From: Aquabacterium sp029268225 | GTDB taxonomy: Bacteria; Pseudomonadota; Gammaproteobacteria; Burkholderiales; Burkholderiaceae_C | Reading direction: 5' to 3' | NCBI RefSeq assembly: GCF_037482285.1 | Contig: NZ_JBBEYB010000001.1 | Location: 248,001 to 312,000, forward strand | Length of the DNA: 64,000 nt | Part shown: one piece after another, positions 1 through 10,429 of the stretch | Position numbering within the stretch: the stretch's first letter is position 1 | How the letters are laid out: each line of letters begins with the position of its first letter | Position numbers and translations under genes: made by a program | Notes under the pieces: model-generated | Told to the model about the DNA's origin: nothing | What the model saw: only the letters and a program-made list of their open reading frames with translations | Databases searched by the model: none

Positions 1-14
1 CGAAGGAGTCCCTC

Positions 15-1166
15 ATGAACCCCGCTGACACCCCCTCGGCCATGCTGTGTGAGCCGGCAAGCGCGGCTGACACGCTGATGGCTGCCGTTCAGGCCATTGC
101 CCAAGGCCCCTTGAAGCAGCAAGTCGAGGCCATCGACCGCGGGCTGTACCCGACGTCGATCTTGCAAGGTCTGGCCCAGGTGGGGGGCATGAGTGCCCAT
201 CTGGACGCAGCGGGGCAGCCGGGCGACTACGGTCTGGCCATCCGGGCCATGGCCGAGGTGTCCCGCGTGTGTGGCGCCACCGGCTTCATGATGTGGTGCC
301 AGGCGGTGTGCGGTCTGTACCTGCAGCAAAGCGGCAACCCGGCGCTCACCGGCGAGGTGCTGCAGGCACACCTGCGTGGCGAAGGCCTGGGCGGGACGGC
401 ACTGTCCAATCCGATGAAGAGCTATGCCCAGATCGAGCACATGCTGTTGCGCGCCCGTGCAGTGGACGGCGGATATCGGGTCAGTGGCACCTTGCCCTGG
501 GTGAGCAACCTTGGGCCCCATCAGTACTGCGGCGCGATCGCTTCGATTGATGAGGGCTCATCCGATGAGCCTCATGAGGTCATGTTCCTGCTGCGCTGTG
601 ACGCACCAGGCGTAGAGATGCGCGAATGCCCGAGCTTCTCGGGCATGGAAGGCACGGGGACCTACGCCTTGCGCTTGACCGATCACTTCGTGGGCGCCGA
701 TCAGATCATCGCGGACCCCACCCGGCCGTTCATTGCCAGCATCCGTGCGGCGTTTGTGATGCTGCAGTGCGGCATGGCGGTAGGTGTCACGCAAGGGGCC
801 ATCGATTCCATGTGGGCGGTGGAAGGGCAGCTGGGCCATGTGAACCAGTTTCTGGAAGACCGCCCCGATGCCTTGCAGGCCGAGTTGGACGAGCTGACCG
901 CGCGGGTCATGAAGCTGGCCGAGACGCCTTTCGACGCGCGCAAGGCGTTCTTCATCGATGTGCTGGACGCACGCGCCCACGGTGCAGAGCTGTGCCTGCG
1001 GGCGGCGCAGTCGGCCCTGATGCACCAGGGTGCGCGCGGCTATCTCTTGAGCTCCGATGTCCAGAGGCGGGTGCGTGAGTCGCATTTCGTGGCCATCGTG
1101 ACCCCGGCGATCAAGCACCTGCGCAAGGAGATCGCACGCCTGAGCGAAGAGGAAATGCCGGCATGA
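15..1166 (+). CDS. Acyl-CoA dehydrogenase-like flavoprotein of the cyanate cluster
   Basis: A 383-residue protein with the overall pattern of the acyl-CoA dehydrogenase fold: a helical N-terminal part, a central beta region (GGTALSNP near residue 130, then a LPWVSNLG stretch), and a helical C-terminal part ending with QGARGYLLSS. This superfamily also contains flavin monooxygenases and oxidases, so the reaction is open. An AGGAG ribosome-binding site lies six bases before the ATG. The stop overlaps the next start by four bases, so it is translationally coupled to a rubredoxin reductase and belongs to an operon leading to cyanase. That context argues for a redox step on a small nitrogen compound rather than beta-oxidation. 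The substrate cannot be read from sequence. The operon promoter lies before the window. Confidence 0.8.
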   Translation: MNPADTPSAMLCEPASAADTLMAAVQAIAQGPLKQQVEAIDRGLYPTSILQGLAQVGGMSAHLDAAGQPGDYGLAIRAMAEVSRVCGATGFMMWCQAVCGLYLQQSGNPALTGEVLQAHLRGEGLGGTALSNPMKSYAQIEHMLLRARAVDGGYRVSGTLPWVSNLGPHQYCGAIASIDEGSSDEPHEVMFLLRCDAPGVEMRECPSFSGMEGTGTYALRLTDHFVGADQIIADPTRPFIASIRAAFVMLQCGMAVGVTQGAIDSMWAVEGQLGHVNQFLEDRPDALQAELDELTARVMKLAETPFDARKAFFIDVLDARAHGAELCLRAAQSALMHQGARGYLLSSDVQRRVRESHFVAIVTPAIKHLRKEIARLSEEEMPA

Positions 1167-2392
1167 GCATCGACCTGCCCTTTGCGCAGTACATCTGCGA
1201 AGCCTGCGGCTACGTGTACGACGAAGCCTTGGGGGATCCCGACGGGGGCTTGCCGCCTGGCACCCGTTTGGCCGACATCCCGGAAGACTGGGCCTGTCCG
1301 CTGTGCGGGGTGAGCAAGCACGACTTCGTGCCTTATGTGGCGCCCGACCTGGGGCAGTTGCGTGCCCAGGCCCGCAGTGCGGCACAGCCCCGTCGGCGTG
1401 CGGCATCCGCAGCGGGCGTGGTCATCGTGGGGGCGGGGCGCGCCGGTTGGCAGATGGCCGAGGCCTTGCGTGCACGGGATGCCAAGATCCCCATCTCCCT
1501 GGTGAGCGCCTGTGCCGGCGATGTGTACGACAAGCCGCTGCTGTCGGTGGCCGTGGCACGCGGCTTGAGCGTCACGCAGTTAGTCAAGGAGTCGGGGGCG
1601 CAGGCGGCGCGCCGTCTGGGCGTGACGCTGATGGCGCACACCCATGCGGTGCGTGTGTGCGAGGCCACGCACCAGCTGCGCACCACGCGAGGGCCACTGC
1701 CTTATCGACACCTCATCTTGGCGCATGGCGCACAAGCCGGCTTGCCGCCTGCGTTGCCGGAGTCCTTGTGTTGGCGCGTGAACCATCTGTCTGCATATCA
1801 GAAACTGCGTCAAGCCATTGATGGCTCATCGCATGAGCTGGTGATCGTCGGGGCCGGTCTCATTGGTTCCGAACTGGCGAATGACCTGGCGCTGGGCGGC
1901 CACCGCATCACCCTGCTGGACACGCAGACCACGCCATTGTCGCGCTGGCAGGCCGAGCAGGCAGGTCAGAAGGTGCTGCAAGCCTGGCGTGATCTGCCCA
2001 TCCAGTTTGTGGGTGGCGTCGAGGTGGCATCGGTGGAGAAAGTGGGCGCGCGCATCCGCGTGACCACCCGATGCCATCGGGTGTTCGAGGCCGATCAGCT
2101 GATCGCGGCCACGGGTTTGCGCACGCCTTCACGTCTGGCGCAGTCGGCCGGTTTGAACTGGTGCGATGGCATCGCCGTGGAGGCACGAACCTTGCGTACC
2201 AATCGACCAGGCATCTATGCATTGGGTGACTGCATCACCGTCGATGGCCAGGCCAGCCGTTACATCGAACCGATCGTTCGGCAGGCTCGCACCATCGCTT
2301 CGCAGATCTGTGGAGACGAGCCTGAGCCCTATCAGGTCCGCCCCATGGTGGTGCGAGTCAAGACGACGTCGATGCCCTTGACCCTGCATTGA
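1163..2392 (+). CDS. Rubredoxin domain fused to NAD(P)H:rubredoxin reductase-like FAD enzyme
   Basis: A 409-residue fusion. Residues 8-55 form a rubredoxin with the Fe(Cys)4 ligands C12, C15, C45 and C48 (CEACG and CPLCG). From about residue 85 a pyridine nucleotide-disulphide reductase fold follows: a first Rossmann motif VGAGRAG for FAD, a second VGAGLIG for NAD(P)H near residue 230, and a C-terminal FAD-binding stretch with YALGDC. It should move electrons from NAD(P)H through FAD to the attached iron centre and on to a partner. The preceding acyl-CoA-dehydrogenase-like flavoprotein, with which it shares a four-base overlap, is the obvious acceptor. The partner assignment is inference. Confidence 0.85.
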   Translation: MSIDLPFAQYICEACGYVYDEALGDPDGGLPPGTRLADIPEDWACPLCGVSKHDFVPYVAPDLGQLRAQARSAAQPRRRAASAAGVVIVGAGRAGWQMAEALRARDAKIPISLVSACAGDVYDKPLLSVAVARGLSVTQLVKESGAQAARRLGVTLMAHTHAVRVCEATHQLRTTRGPLPYRHLILAHGAQAGLPPALPESLCWRVNHLSAYQKLRQAIDGSSHELVIVGAGLIGSELANDLALGGHRITLLDTQTTPLSRWQAEQAGQKVLQAWRDLPIQFVGGVEVASVEKVGARIRVTTRCHRVFEADQLIAATGLRTPSRLAQSAGLNWCDGIAVEARTLRTNRPGIYALGDCITVDGQASRYIEPIVRQARTIASQICGDEPEPYQVRPMVVRVKTTSMPLTLH

Positions 2393-2440
2393 GGCGCACA
2401 CCGCTGATCCCTTTCTTTCATCTTTGACCGAGGCCACGCC

Positions 2441-3832
2441 ATGACGAACTCTGACGACAACATCTATCGCCCGTATTCGCCGGTATCGCGACTGGGCGGC
2501 TGCCCCTGCGGGCAACATGCCAGCGGGGCCGAGCATGACGCCGCCCTGCAGGCCGTGACCGAGGTCCGCGCCTCCGATGTCGAGACCTTGTCGCGTGACT
2601 TCATCGAAGCCGCGGCGGTGAAGGCCTTGTTCCCGGTGGAGGCCACGCGCCGTGCCTTCTTGAACGCGGTGGGACAGCGCACCGCCATGGCGGCCATCGC
2701 CAGCGTCTTGCCCCTGACCAGCTTGCAGGCCATGGCCCAGGAGAAGGGGGCGCTGGAAAAGACCGACCTGAAGATCGGCTTCATCCCCATCACCTGCGCG
2801 ACGCCCTTGATCATGGCGCACCCTTTGGGCTTTTACCGCCAGCAGGGGCTGAACGTGGAGCTCAGCAAGACCGCGGGCTGGGCCCTGGTGCGCGACAAGA
2901 TGCTCAACAACGAGTACGACGCCTCGCACTTCCTCAGCCCCATGCCGCTGGCGATCTCGCTGGGACTGGGCTCGAATGCCAAGCCCATGCAGGTGGCCAC
3001 GATCCAGAACGTCAATGGTCAGGCCATCACGCTGGCGCTCAAGCACAAGAACAACCGCGACCCCAAGAACTGGAAGGGCTTCAAGTTCGCCATCCCCTTC
3101 GAGTTCAGCATGCACAACTTCCTGTTGCGCTACTACCTGGCCGAAGCCGGTCTGAACCCGGACACCGATGTGCAACTGCGTGTGGTGCCTCCGGCCGAGA
3201 TGGTGGCCAACCTGCGTGCCGGCAACATCGACGGCTTCCTGGGCCCCGATCCCTTCAACCAGCGCGCGGTGTACGAAGAGGTGGGCTTCATCCACCTGCT
3301 GACCAAGGACATCTGGGACGGTCACCCCTGCTGCGCCTTTGGCACCAGCGTCGAGTTCGTGCAGAAGAACCCCAACACCTTTGCGGCCTTGTACCGCGCG
3401 GTCTTGACTGCCGCCGCCATGGCGCGTGGGCCCAAGAACCGCGAACTGATCGCCGGTGTGATCTCCAAGCCGCAGTACCTCAACCAGCCTGAGGTGGTGG
3501 TCAAGCAGGTGCTGACCGGCCGCTTTGCCGATGGCCTGGGCAATGTGCAGAACGTCCCCTCGCGGGCCGACTTTGACCCGATGCCTTGGGACAGCATGGC
3601 CGTGTGGATGCTCACGCAGATGCAGCGCTGGGGCTACCTCAAGGGCGATGTGAACTATCGCCAGATTGCCGAGAAGGTGTTCCTGATGACCGATGCGAAA
3701 AAGCGCATGAAGGAGCTTGGCCAGCCCGTGCCGACCGGTGCATCGCCGAAGTTCAAGGTCATGGGCAAGGAGTTCGACATGGCCAAGGCCGATGCCTACA
3801 TGAAGAGTTTTGCCATCCGAAAGGCGGTGTGA
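2441..3832 (+). CDS. CmpA/NrtA-type ABC transporter substrate-binding protein (cyanate/nitrate-like), Tat-exported
   Basis: A 463-residue solute-binding protein of the NrtA/CmpA/SsuA type. The mature part begins near residue 103 (EKTDLKIGFIPITCATPLIMA). It is preceded by a twin-arginine-like signal (TRRAFL near residues 74-79, then a hydrophobic stretch ending AMA). Unusually, about 70 residues precede the signal and carry a CPCGQH motif (C21, C23, H26). Family substrates are nitrate, bicarbonate, sulphonates or cyanate; the downstream cyanase makes cyanate the best guess. It is the first gene of the transporter set, 48 bases after the rubredoxin reductase and one base before the permease start. 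Confidence 0.85.
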   Translation: MTNSDDNIYRPYSPVSRLGGCPCGQHASGAEHDAALQAVTEVRASDVETLSRDFIEAAAVKALFPVEATRRAFLNAVGQRTAMAAIASVLPLTSLQAMAQEKGALEKTDLKIGFIPITCATPLIMAHPLGFYRQQGLNVELSKTAGWALVRDKMLNNEYDASHFLSPMPLAISLGLGSNAKPMQVATIQNVNGQAITLALKHKNNRDPKNWKGFKFAIPFEFSMHNFLLRYYLAEAGLNPDTDVQLRVVPPAEMVANLRAGNIDGFLGPDPFNQRAVYEEVGFIHLLTKDIWDGHPCCAFGTSVEFVQKNPNTFAALYRAVLTAAAMARGPKNRELIAGVISKPQYLNQPEVVVKQVLTGRFADGLGNVQNVPSRADFDPMPWDSMAVWMLTQMQRWGYLKGDVNYRQIAEKVFLMTDAKKRMKELGQPVPTGASPKFKVMGKEFDMAKADAYMKSFAIRKAV

Positions 3833-3833
3833 G

Positions 3834-4700
3834 ATGGGTGTTGCCAACAACCTCAAGCTGCGAGCGGGCCTCTTGTCCGCCCTGATCCTGGTGGTGATCC
3901 TGGGCATCTGGTACGTGGCGACCGCGCCGTCGGGGGCGGCGGCCTCCGGGGCCGGGCTGACCCCCGAGCAGATCGAGTACGCCCAGATGATGGGCCAGGA
4001 CCCGTCGGCCACCAAAACCGATGGCTTCCCCACCTTGGGCCAGATGGGGCAGACCGTGTGGTCGCACCTGTCGCAGCCTTTCTACGACAACGGTCCGAAC
4101 GACAAAGGCGTGGGCATCCAGTTGGCGCACTCGCTGGGGCGCGTGGCCCTGGGCTTCGGCCTGGCCTGCCTGGTGGCCATTCCGCTGGGCTTCGTGATCG
4201 GCATGTCGCCCTTGCTGCACCGCGCGCTCGATCCCTTCATCCAGGTGCTCAAGCCCATCAGCCCCTTGGCCTGGATGCCCTTGGCGCTCTACACGATCAA
4301 GGACTCGACCACCAGCGGCATCTTCGTGATCTTCATCTGCTCGATCTGGCCCATGTTGGTGAACACGGCCTTTGGCGTGGCCTCGGTCAAGAAGGAATGG
4401 CTCAACGTGGCTGCCACGCTGGAAGTCAGTCCTTTGCGCAAGGCCCTGCAAGTGATCCTGCCGGCGGCCGCGCCCACCATCCTGACGGGCATGCGCATCA
4501 GCATGGGCATTGCCTGGCTGGTGATCGTGGCGGCCGAGATGCTGGTGGGCGGCACGGGCATCGGCTACTTCGTCTGGAACGAGTGGAACAACCTGTCGCT
4601 GAGCAACGTGATCTTTGCCGTGCTGGTGATCGGCGTGGTGGGCATGTTGCTGGACCTGGCCTTTGGCCGACTGCAAAAGGCGGTGACCTATGTGGATTGA
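3834..4700 (+). CDS. ABC transporter permease, nitrate/cyanate type
   Basis: A 288-residue inner-membrane permease of the BPD (MetI-like) superfamily. A first membrane segment lies at about residues 10-28; a periplasmic stretch follows; the remaining helices begin near residue 90, and the EAA-type loop (AATLEVSPLRKALQVILPAAAP) that docks the ATPase is near residues 190-215. The ATG at 3834 is chosen because it follows the stop of the binding-protein gene by one base, giving tight coupling; an upstream in-frame codon at 3810 would overlap that gene. It pairs with the binding protein before it and the ATPase after it as one importer. Confidence 0.87.
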   Translation: MGVANNLKLRAGLLSALILVVILGIWYVATAPSGAAASGAGLTPEQIEYAQMMGQDPSATKTDGFPTLGQMGQTVWSHLSQPFYDNGPNDKGVGIQLAHSLGRVALGFGLACLVAIPLGFVIGMSPLLHRALDPFIQVLKPISPLAWMPLALYTIKDSTTSGIFVIFICSIWPMLVNTAFGVASVKKEWLNVAATLEVSPLRKALQVILPAAAPTILTGMRISMGIAWLVIVAAEMLVGGTGIGYFVWNEWNNLSLSNVIFAVLVIGVVGMLLDLAFGRLQKAVTYVD

Positions 4701-5571
4701 CACCTCGGCCGTTGATGGCCTGAAGACCGCAGCCTCGACCCCGCAGACCGATGTACTCATGAGAAAGGCCCCTGTGACCACGCCACTGCTGCAAATTGAA
4801 CGCCTTGGCAAGGCCTATGTGGCCGACAAGCCGGTGTTCGCCGATGTGTCCTTCACGCTCGAGCGTGGCGAGTTCGTGTGCGTGATCGGGCACTCCGGCT
4901 GCGGCAAGACCACGATCTTGAACGTGCTGGCCGGGCTGGACACGGCCACCGAAGGGCATGTGTTCATGGAGTCCCGCGAGATGGTCGGGCCCAGCCTGGA
5001 GCGTGGCGTGGTGTTTCAGGGGCATGCGCTGATGCCCTGGCTGACCGTGCGCGAGAACATCGCCTTCGCCGTGAAGTCACGCTGGCCCGATTGGTCGGCG
5101 GCGCAGACCAACGCACATGTCGAGAAGTTCGTGCAACTGGTGGGCCTGTCCCACGCGATCGACAAGAAGCCCAGCCAGCTCTCGGGCGGCATGAAGCAGC
5201 GCGTGGGCATTGCACGCGCCTTCTCCATCCAGCCCAAGATGCTCTTGCTCGACGAGCCCTTCGGCGCGCTCGATGCGCTGACGCGCGGCACGATCCAGGA
5301 CGAGCTGATGGGCATCGTGCGCGAGACGCATCAGACCGTGTTCATGATCACCCACGATGTGGACGAGGCCATCTTGCTGGCCGATCGCATCCTGCTGATG
5401 AGCAATGGCGCTGAGACCGAGCAGGGCTACAAGCCGGGTGGCATCGCCGAGGTGGTGGTCAACCCGCTGCCGCGCGAGCGCACCCGCGCCACCTTGCACC
5501 ACCTCGATGGCTACTACGACCTGCGCAATCACATCGTCGATTTTCTGGTGTCGCGGGCCAAGGCGCATTGA
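4690..5571 (+). CDS. ABC transporter ATP-binding protein, nitrate/cyanate type
   Basis: A 293-residue importer ATPase with Walker A (GHSGCGKTT near residue 74), Q-loop, signature LSGGMKQR, Walker B (MLLLDEPFGALD) and the switch histidine (MITHDVDEA). The length and the SGGMKQR signature fit NrtD/TauB/SsuB-like subunits with no extra C-terminal sensor domain. The start at 4690 overlaps the permease gene by 11 bases; an internal ATG at 4759 is an alternative and would remove a poorly conserved leader. It drives uptake of the ligand of the binding protein encoded at 2441. Confidence 0.88.
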   Translation: MWIDTSAVDGLKTAASTPQTDVLMRKAPVTTPLLQIERLGKAYVADKPVFADVSFTLERGEFVCVIGHSGCGKTTILNVLAGLDTATEGHVFMESREMVGPSLERGVVFQGHALMPWLTVRENIAFAVKSRWPDWSAAQTNAHVEKFVQLVGLSHAIDKKPSQLSGGMKQRVGIARAFSIQPKMLLLDEPFGALDALTRGTIQDELMGIVRETHQTVFMITHDVDEAILLADRILLMSNGAETEQGYKPGGIAEVVVNPLPRERTRATLHHLDGYYDLRNHIVDFLVSRAKAH

Positions 5572-5625
5572 CGCCCCGCGACGTGTCACGACCTGTTTGT
5601 TTTTCTCACCCACACTGGAGTTTTC

Positions 5626-6069
5626 ATGAACCGCATGGACGTCACCGAAAAGATCATCAGCAACAAGGTGTCCAAGGGCATCAAATGGGAAGAGGTGGCT
5701 CAGAAAGTGGGCCTGTCCAAGGAGTGGACAACAGCCGGCTGCCTGGGTCAGATGACCTTTGATGCCGCCCAGGCCGCCATCATTGGCGACATCTTTGACC
5801 TGACAGAAGAAGAGCGCAAGTGGCTGCAAGTGGTGCCCTACAAGGGCTCGTTGCCGACGCCCGTGCCCACCGATCCGTTGATCTACCGCTGGTATGAGAT
5901 CGTCAGCGTCTATGGCAGCACCATCAAGGAGCTGATCCACGAAGAGTTCGGTGACGGCATCATGAGCGCCATCGACTTCAGCATGGACATCCAGCGTCAG
6001 GGCGACCCCAAGGGCGATCGCGTCAACGTCGTGCTGTCGGGCAAGTTCCTGCCCTACAAGCAGTACTGA
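5626..6069 (+). CDS. cynS: Cyanase (cyanate hydratase)
   Basis: A 147-residue protein matching cyanase over its length. It converts cyanate and bicarbonate to carbamate and CO2; carbamate then yields ammonia. The catalytic trio is visible: R88 and E91 in YRWYE and S114 in IMSAIDFSM, equivalent to R96, E99 and S122 of the E. coli enzyme. The N-terminal helical domain (residues 1-75) and the C-terminal dimer domain are both complete. A GGAG ribosome-binding site lies upstream of the ATG. As the last structural gene after the importer, it explains the cluster as a route from cyanate, or a precursor of it, to ammonia. Confidence 0.97.
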   Translation: MNRMDVTEKIISNKVSKGIKWEEVAQKVGLSKEWTTAGCLGQMTFDAAQAAIIGDIFDLTEEERKWLQVVPYKGSLPTPVPTDPLIYRWYEIVSVYGSTIKELIHEEFGDGIMSAIDFSMDIQRQGDPKGDRVNVVLSGKFLPYKQY

Positions 6070-6080
6070 CCGCTAACGCG

Positions 6081-7766
<1,686 letters not shown>

Positions 7767-7769
7767 CGC

Positions 7770-8747
7770 TCACGCCAGGTCAGGGGCCTGGTACACCAGC
7801 ACCTTCAAGGCGCGGTCACTCGACACATCGGCAAATGCGGCCGGGTTGGCCACGCGCTCCACAAAGCTCAGCTCCGGTGCCTCCACCGCCATCAGATCCT
7901 GCAAGAACGCCGGTCCCAGCTTGGGCGAGTTCAGGCACAGCAGTGCGTGCCCGCCGGGCATCAGCAGGTCGGGCAGGCGTCGCATCAGGCGGGCGTAGTC
8001 TTTCTCGGCCACGAAGCTGCCCTTCTGGTAGGTGGGCGGGTCGAGGATGATGAGGTCGTAGGGGCCGCTGCGGTTGATCTTGCCCCACGAGCTGAAGATG
8101 TCGTGCGGCAGAAAGCTCACGTCCGAGGTGATGCCGTTGAGGTGGTGGTTCTGCTTGCCAATCGACAGGGCGCCGGCGGCCATGTCCACATTGATGACCT
8201 GGCGGGCGCCGGCCTGCATGGCCACGACCGAGAAGGCACAGGTGTAGGCAAACAGGTTGAGCGCCTTGAAGCGTGGGTTCGTGGCGCTGGCCTGGGCCAC
8301 GTGTTCGCGCACCCAGCGGCGCCCCTCGGCCATGTCCAGAAACAGGCCGTGGTTGAAGCCGCGCATCAGGTGCACCTTGAACTGCGCGCCTTGTTCGCTG
8401 ACCACATGCGGGTCGGGCACGGCACCGCACAGCAGACGGGTATCGGCACGCACCTCGTCGCGGTGCTGGAAGACCAGGTTCAAGGGCTGGTCCGGCATCA
8501 GTTCCGCCCAGCGGGCCGTCAGCGCAGCCTGGATGGGGGCCAACTCGGCCTCGCTCACCGGTTGGTAGCAGGTCAGCAGCAAGACGGGGGGATACCAGTC
8601 CAGCGCCCAGGGCTCGCTGCCGGGGTACACGCCCCCGCGACCGTGGAACAGGCGTTGGGCATCAGTGGGCAGCGTCATCGTGGCGATGGCGTCGAGCAGG
8701 GCTTGTGGAGTCACGGCGGGGCAGAAGGGCAAAAATGGGGGCGACAA
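7770..8747 (-). CDS. Class I SAM-dependent methyltransferase, RlmI/rRNA m5C type
   Basis: A 325-residue protein with the Rossmann methyltransferase core in its second half: LNLFAYTCAFSVVAMQAGARQVINVDM is the SAM-binding region and LDPPTYQKGSF is the catalytic DPP(T/S) loop found in RlmI/RlmK-type 23S rRNA methyltransferases. The N-terminal part lacks a clear PUA domain, so the exact target base is not assigned. It faces the sigma-54 activator gene, with only three bases between the two stop codons, so it is a separate unit from the cyanate cluster. Confidence 0.75.
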   Translation of the reverse strand: MSPPFLPFCPAVTPQALLDAIATMTLPTDAQRLFHGRGGVYPGSEPWALDWYPPVLLLTCYQPVSEAELAPIQAALTARWAELMPDQPLNLVFQHRDEVRADTRLLCGAVPDPHVVSEQGAQFKVHLMRGFNHGLFLDMAEGRRWVREHVAQASATNPRFKALNLFAYTCAFSVVAMQAGARQVINVDMAAGALSIGKQNHHLNGITSDVSFLPHDIFSSWGKINRSGPYDLIILDPPTYQKGSFVAEKDYARLMRRLPDLLMPGGHALLCLNSPKLGPAFLQDLMAVEAPELSFVERVANPAAFADVSSDRALKVLVYQAPDLA

Positions 8748-8890
8748 GGCTGGCGTGTATTGTCGGCCATGGGGGTGAGCACTCAGGTGGGCCGATGACC
8801 TTGTGCCCTACCCGGCGTCTGCAGCTTTGCTAACCTGCACGCTTGCGCACCTCGTGCGCCGCCTGACACCGATTCTCTGGAGCGCCTGAC

Positions 8891-9775
8891 ATGAGCGACA
8901 CACGCGACGATGCCCCCGGCTACACCCCACCCGCCATCTGGACCTGGACCCCAGGCCACGGCGGCCGTTTTGCCAACATCAACCGCCCCATCGCTGGCCC
9001 CACGCACGAGCAGGACCTGCCCGTGGGGAAGCACCCGTTGCAGCTCTACTCGCTGGGCACCCCCAATGGCGTGAAGGTGACGGTGATGCTCGAAGAGCTG
9101 CTGGCTGCCGGCCACACCGGCGCCGAGTACGACGCCTGGCTGATCCGCATCAACGAGGGCGCGCAATTCGGCTCGGGCTTTGTCGACGTCAACCCCAACT
9201 CCAAGATCCCGGCGCTGATGGACCGCAGCGGCCCCGAGCCCATCCGCGTCTTCGAGTCCGGCGCCATCCTGATGTACCTGGCCGAGAAGTTCGGCGCTTT
9301 CTTGCCCACCACCCCCGCGCAGCGGGCCGAGTGCCTGTCGTGGCTGTTCTGGCAGGTCGGCAGCACGCCCTTCCTGGGGGGCGGCTTTGGCCACTTCTAC
9401 GCTTACGCCCCCGTCAAGCTCGAGTACCCCATCGACCGTTACGCCATGGAGGTCAAGCGTCAGATGGACGTGCTCAACCGCCATCTGGCCACGCATCGCT
9501 ACATGGTGGGCGATGACTACACCATCGCCGACATGGCCATCTGGCCCTGGTACGGTGCCTTGTCCAAAGGCCAGCTTTACGAGGCTGGGGAATTCCTGCA
9601 GGTCCACGAGTACGCCCATGTCGTACGCTGGGCGGATGAGATTGCGCAGCGTCCGGCGGCGCGACGGGGACGCATGGTCAACCGCGTGATGGGCGACCCG
9701 GCCAGCCAGTTGCACGAACGTCATGACGCCCGCGATTTCGAAACGAAGACCCAGGACAAATTGGCATGCCCCTGA
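8891..9775 (+). CDS. yghU: YghU-type glutathione S-transferase / disulphide-bond oxidoreductase
   Basis: A 294-residue glutathione transferase of the nu class. A long N-terminal extension precedes the thioredoxin-like domain (LYSLGTPNGVKVTVMLEELL from about residue 52), followed by the all-helical domain (MDVLNRHLATHRYMVGDDYTIADMAIWPW). YghU/YfcG-type enzymes bind two glutathiones and reduce disulphides. GGAG lies nine bases before the ATG. The end overlaps the next GST gene by ten bases, so the two are probably co-expressed. Confidence 0.88.
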   Translation: MSDTRDDAPGYTPPAIWTWTPGHGGRFANINRPIAGPTHEQDLPVGKHPLQLYSLGTPNGVKVTVMLEELLAAGHTGAEYDAWLIRINEGAQFGSGFVDVNPNSKIPALMDRSGPEPIRVFESGAILMYLAEKFGAFLPTTPAQRAECLSWLFWQVGSTPFLGGGFGHFYAYAPVKLEYPIDRYAMEVKRQMDVLNRHLATHRYMVGDDYTIADMAIWPWYGALSKGQLYEAGEFLQVHEYAHVVRWADEIAQRPAARRGRMVNRVMGDPASQLHERHDARDFETKTQDKLACP

Positions 9776-10401
9776 TCCTCTACGACTGCGCCACCGCCCC
9801 CAGTCCGCGCCGCGCGCGCATCCTGCTGGCCGAAAAGGGCATCGCCCATGAGACGGTGCAGGTGGACCTGCGCACCGGCGAGCAGCTGAGCGAGGCCTTT
9901 CGGGCCGTGAATCCGCTGTGCACCGTGCCGGTCCTGCGTACCGAGAGCGGCCTGCTGCTGACCGACAATGCGGCGATTGCTGCCTACGTGGAGGCGCAGT
10001 ATCCCCAGCACCGATTGCTGGGTGTCTCGCCCGCTGAAAAGGCCGAAGTGGCCAGCTGGAACTGGCGCATGGAATTTGAAGGGCTGATGGCCGTGGCCGA
10101 GGCTTTTCGCAACGGGAGCCCGGCCATGGCCAACCGTGCCTTGCCGGGCCCCCAGGACCACCCGCAGATCCCGGCCCTGGCCGAGCGGGGCGTGCTGCGG
10201 ACACAGCAGTTTTTTGACATGCTCAATGAACGTCTGGCCGATCGGGCCTTCATTGCCACGGAGCGTTTCAGCATCGCCGACATCACCGCGGTGGTGGCCG
10301 TCGATTTCGCGCGGGTCATCAAGGTGCGTGTCACCGAGGCGCACCCGCACTTGATGCGCTGGCGGGCCGCCATGGCCGAGCGACCGTCGATGTCGCTGTG
10401 A
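9766..10401 (+). CDS. Glutathione S-transferase family protein
   Basis: A 211-residue two-domain glutathione transferase: N-terminal thioredoxin fold (LYDCATAPSPRRARILLAEKGI, then NPLCTVPVL with the cis-proline, then LTDNAAIAAYVE) and a helical C-terminal domain with the capping motif FSIADITAVVAVDF. The active-site position is occupied by APSPRR, suggesting a serine-type rather than a cysteine-type enzyme. It overlaps yghU by ten bases. The substrate is unknown. Confidence 0.87.
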   Translation: MPLILYDCATAPSPRRARILLAEKGIAHETVQVDLRTGEQLSEAFRAVNPLCTVPVLRTESGLLLTDNAAIAAYVEAQYPQHRLLGVSPAEKAEVASWNWRMEFEGLMAVAEAFRNGSPAMANRALPGPQDHPQIPALAERGVLRTQQFFDMLNERLADRAFIATERFSIADITAVVAVDFARVIKVRVTEAHPHLMRWRAAMAERPSMSL

Positions 10402-10429
10402 GGGCACAATGGGCGCGGCGTAGGTTTCC

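Noticed and set aside
2129..4033. A 634-residue minus-strand frame opposite the binding-protein gene
   Set aside because: It overlaps three coherent plus-strand genes and shows only shadow composition.
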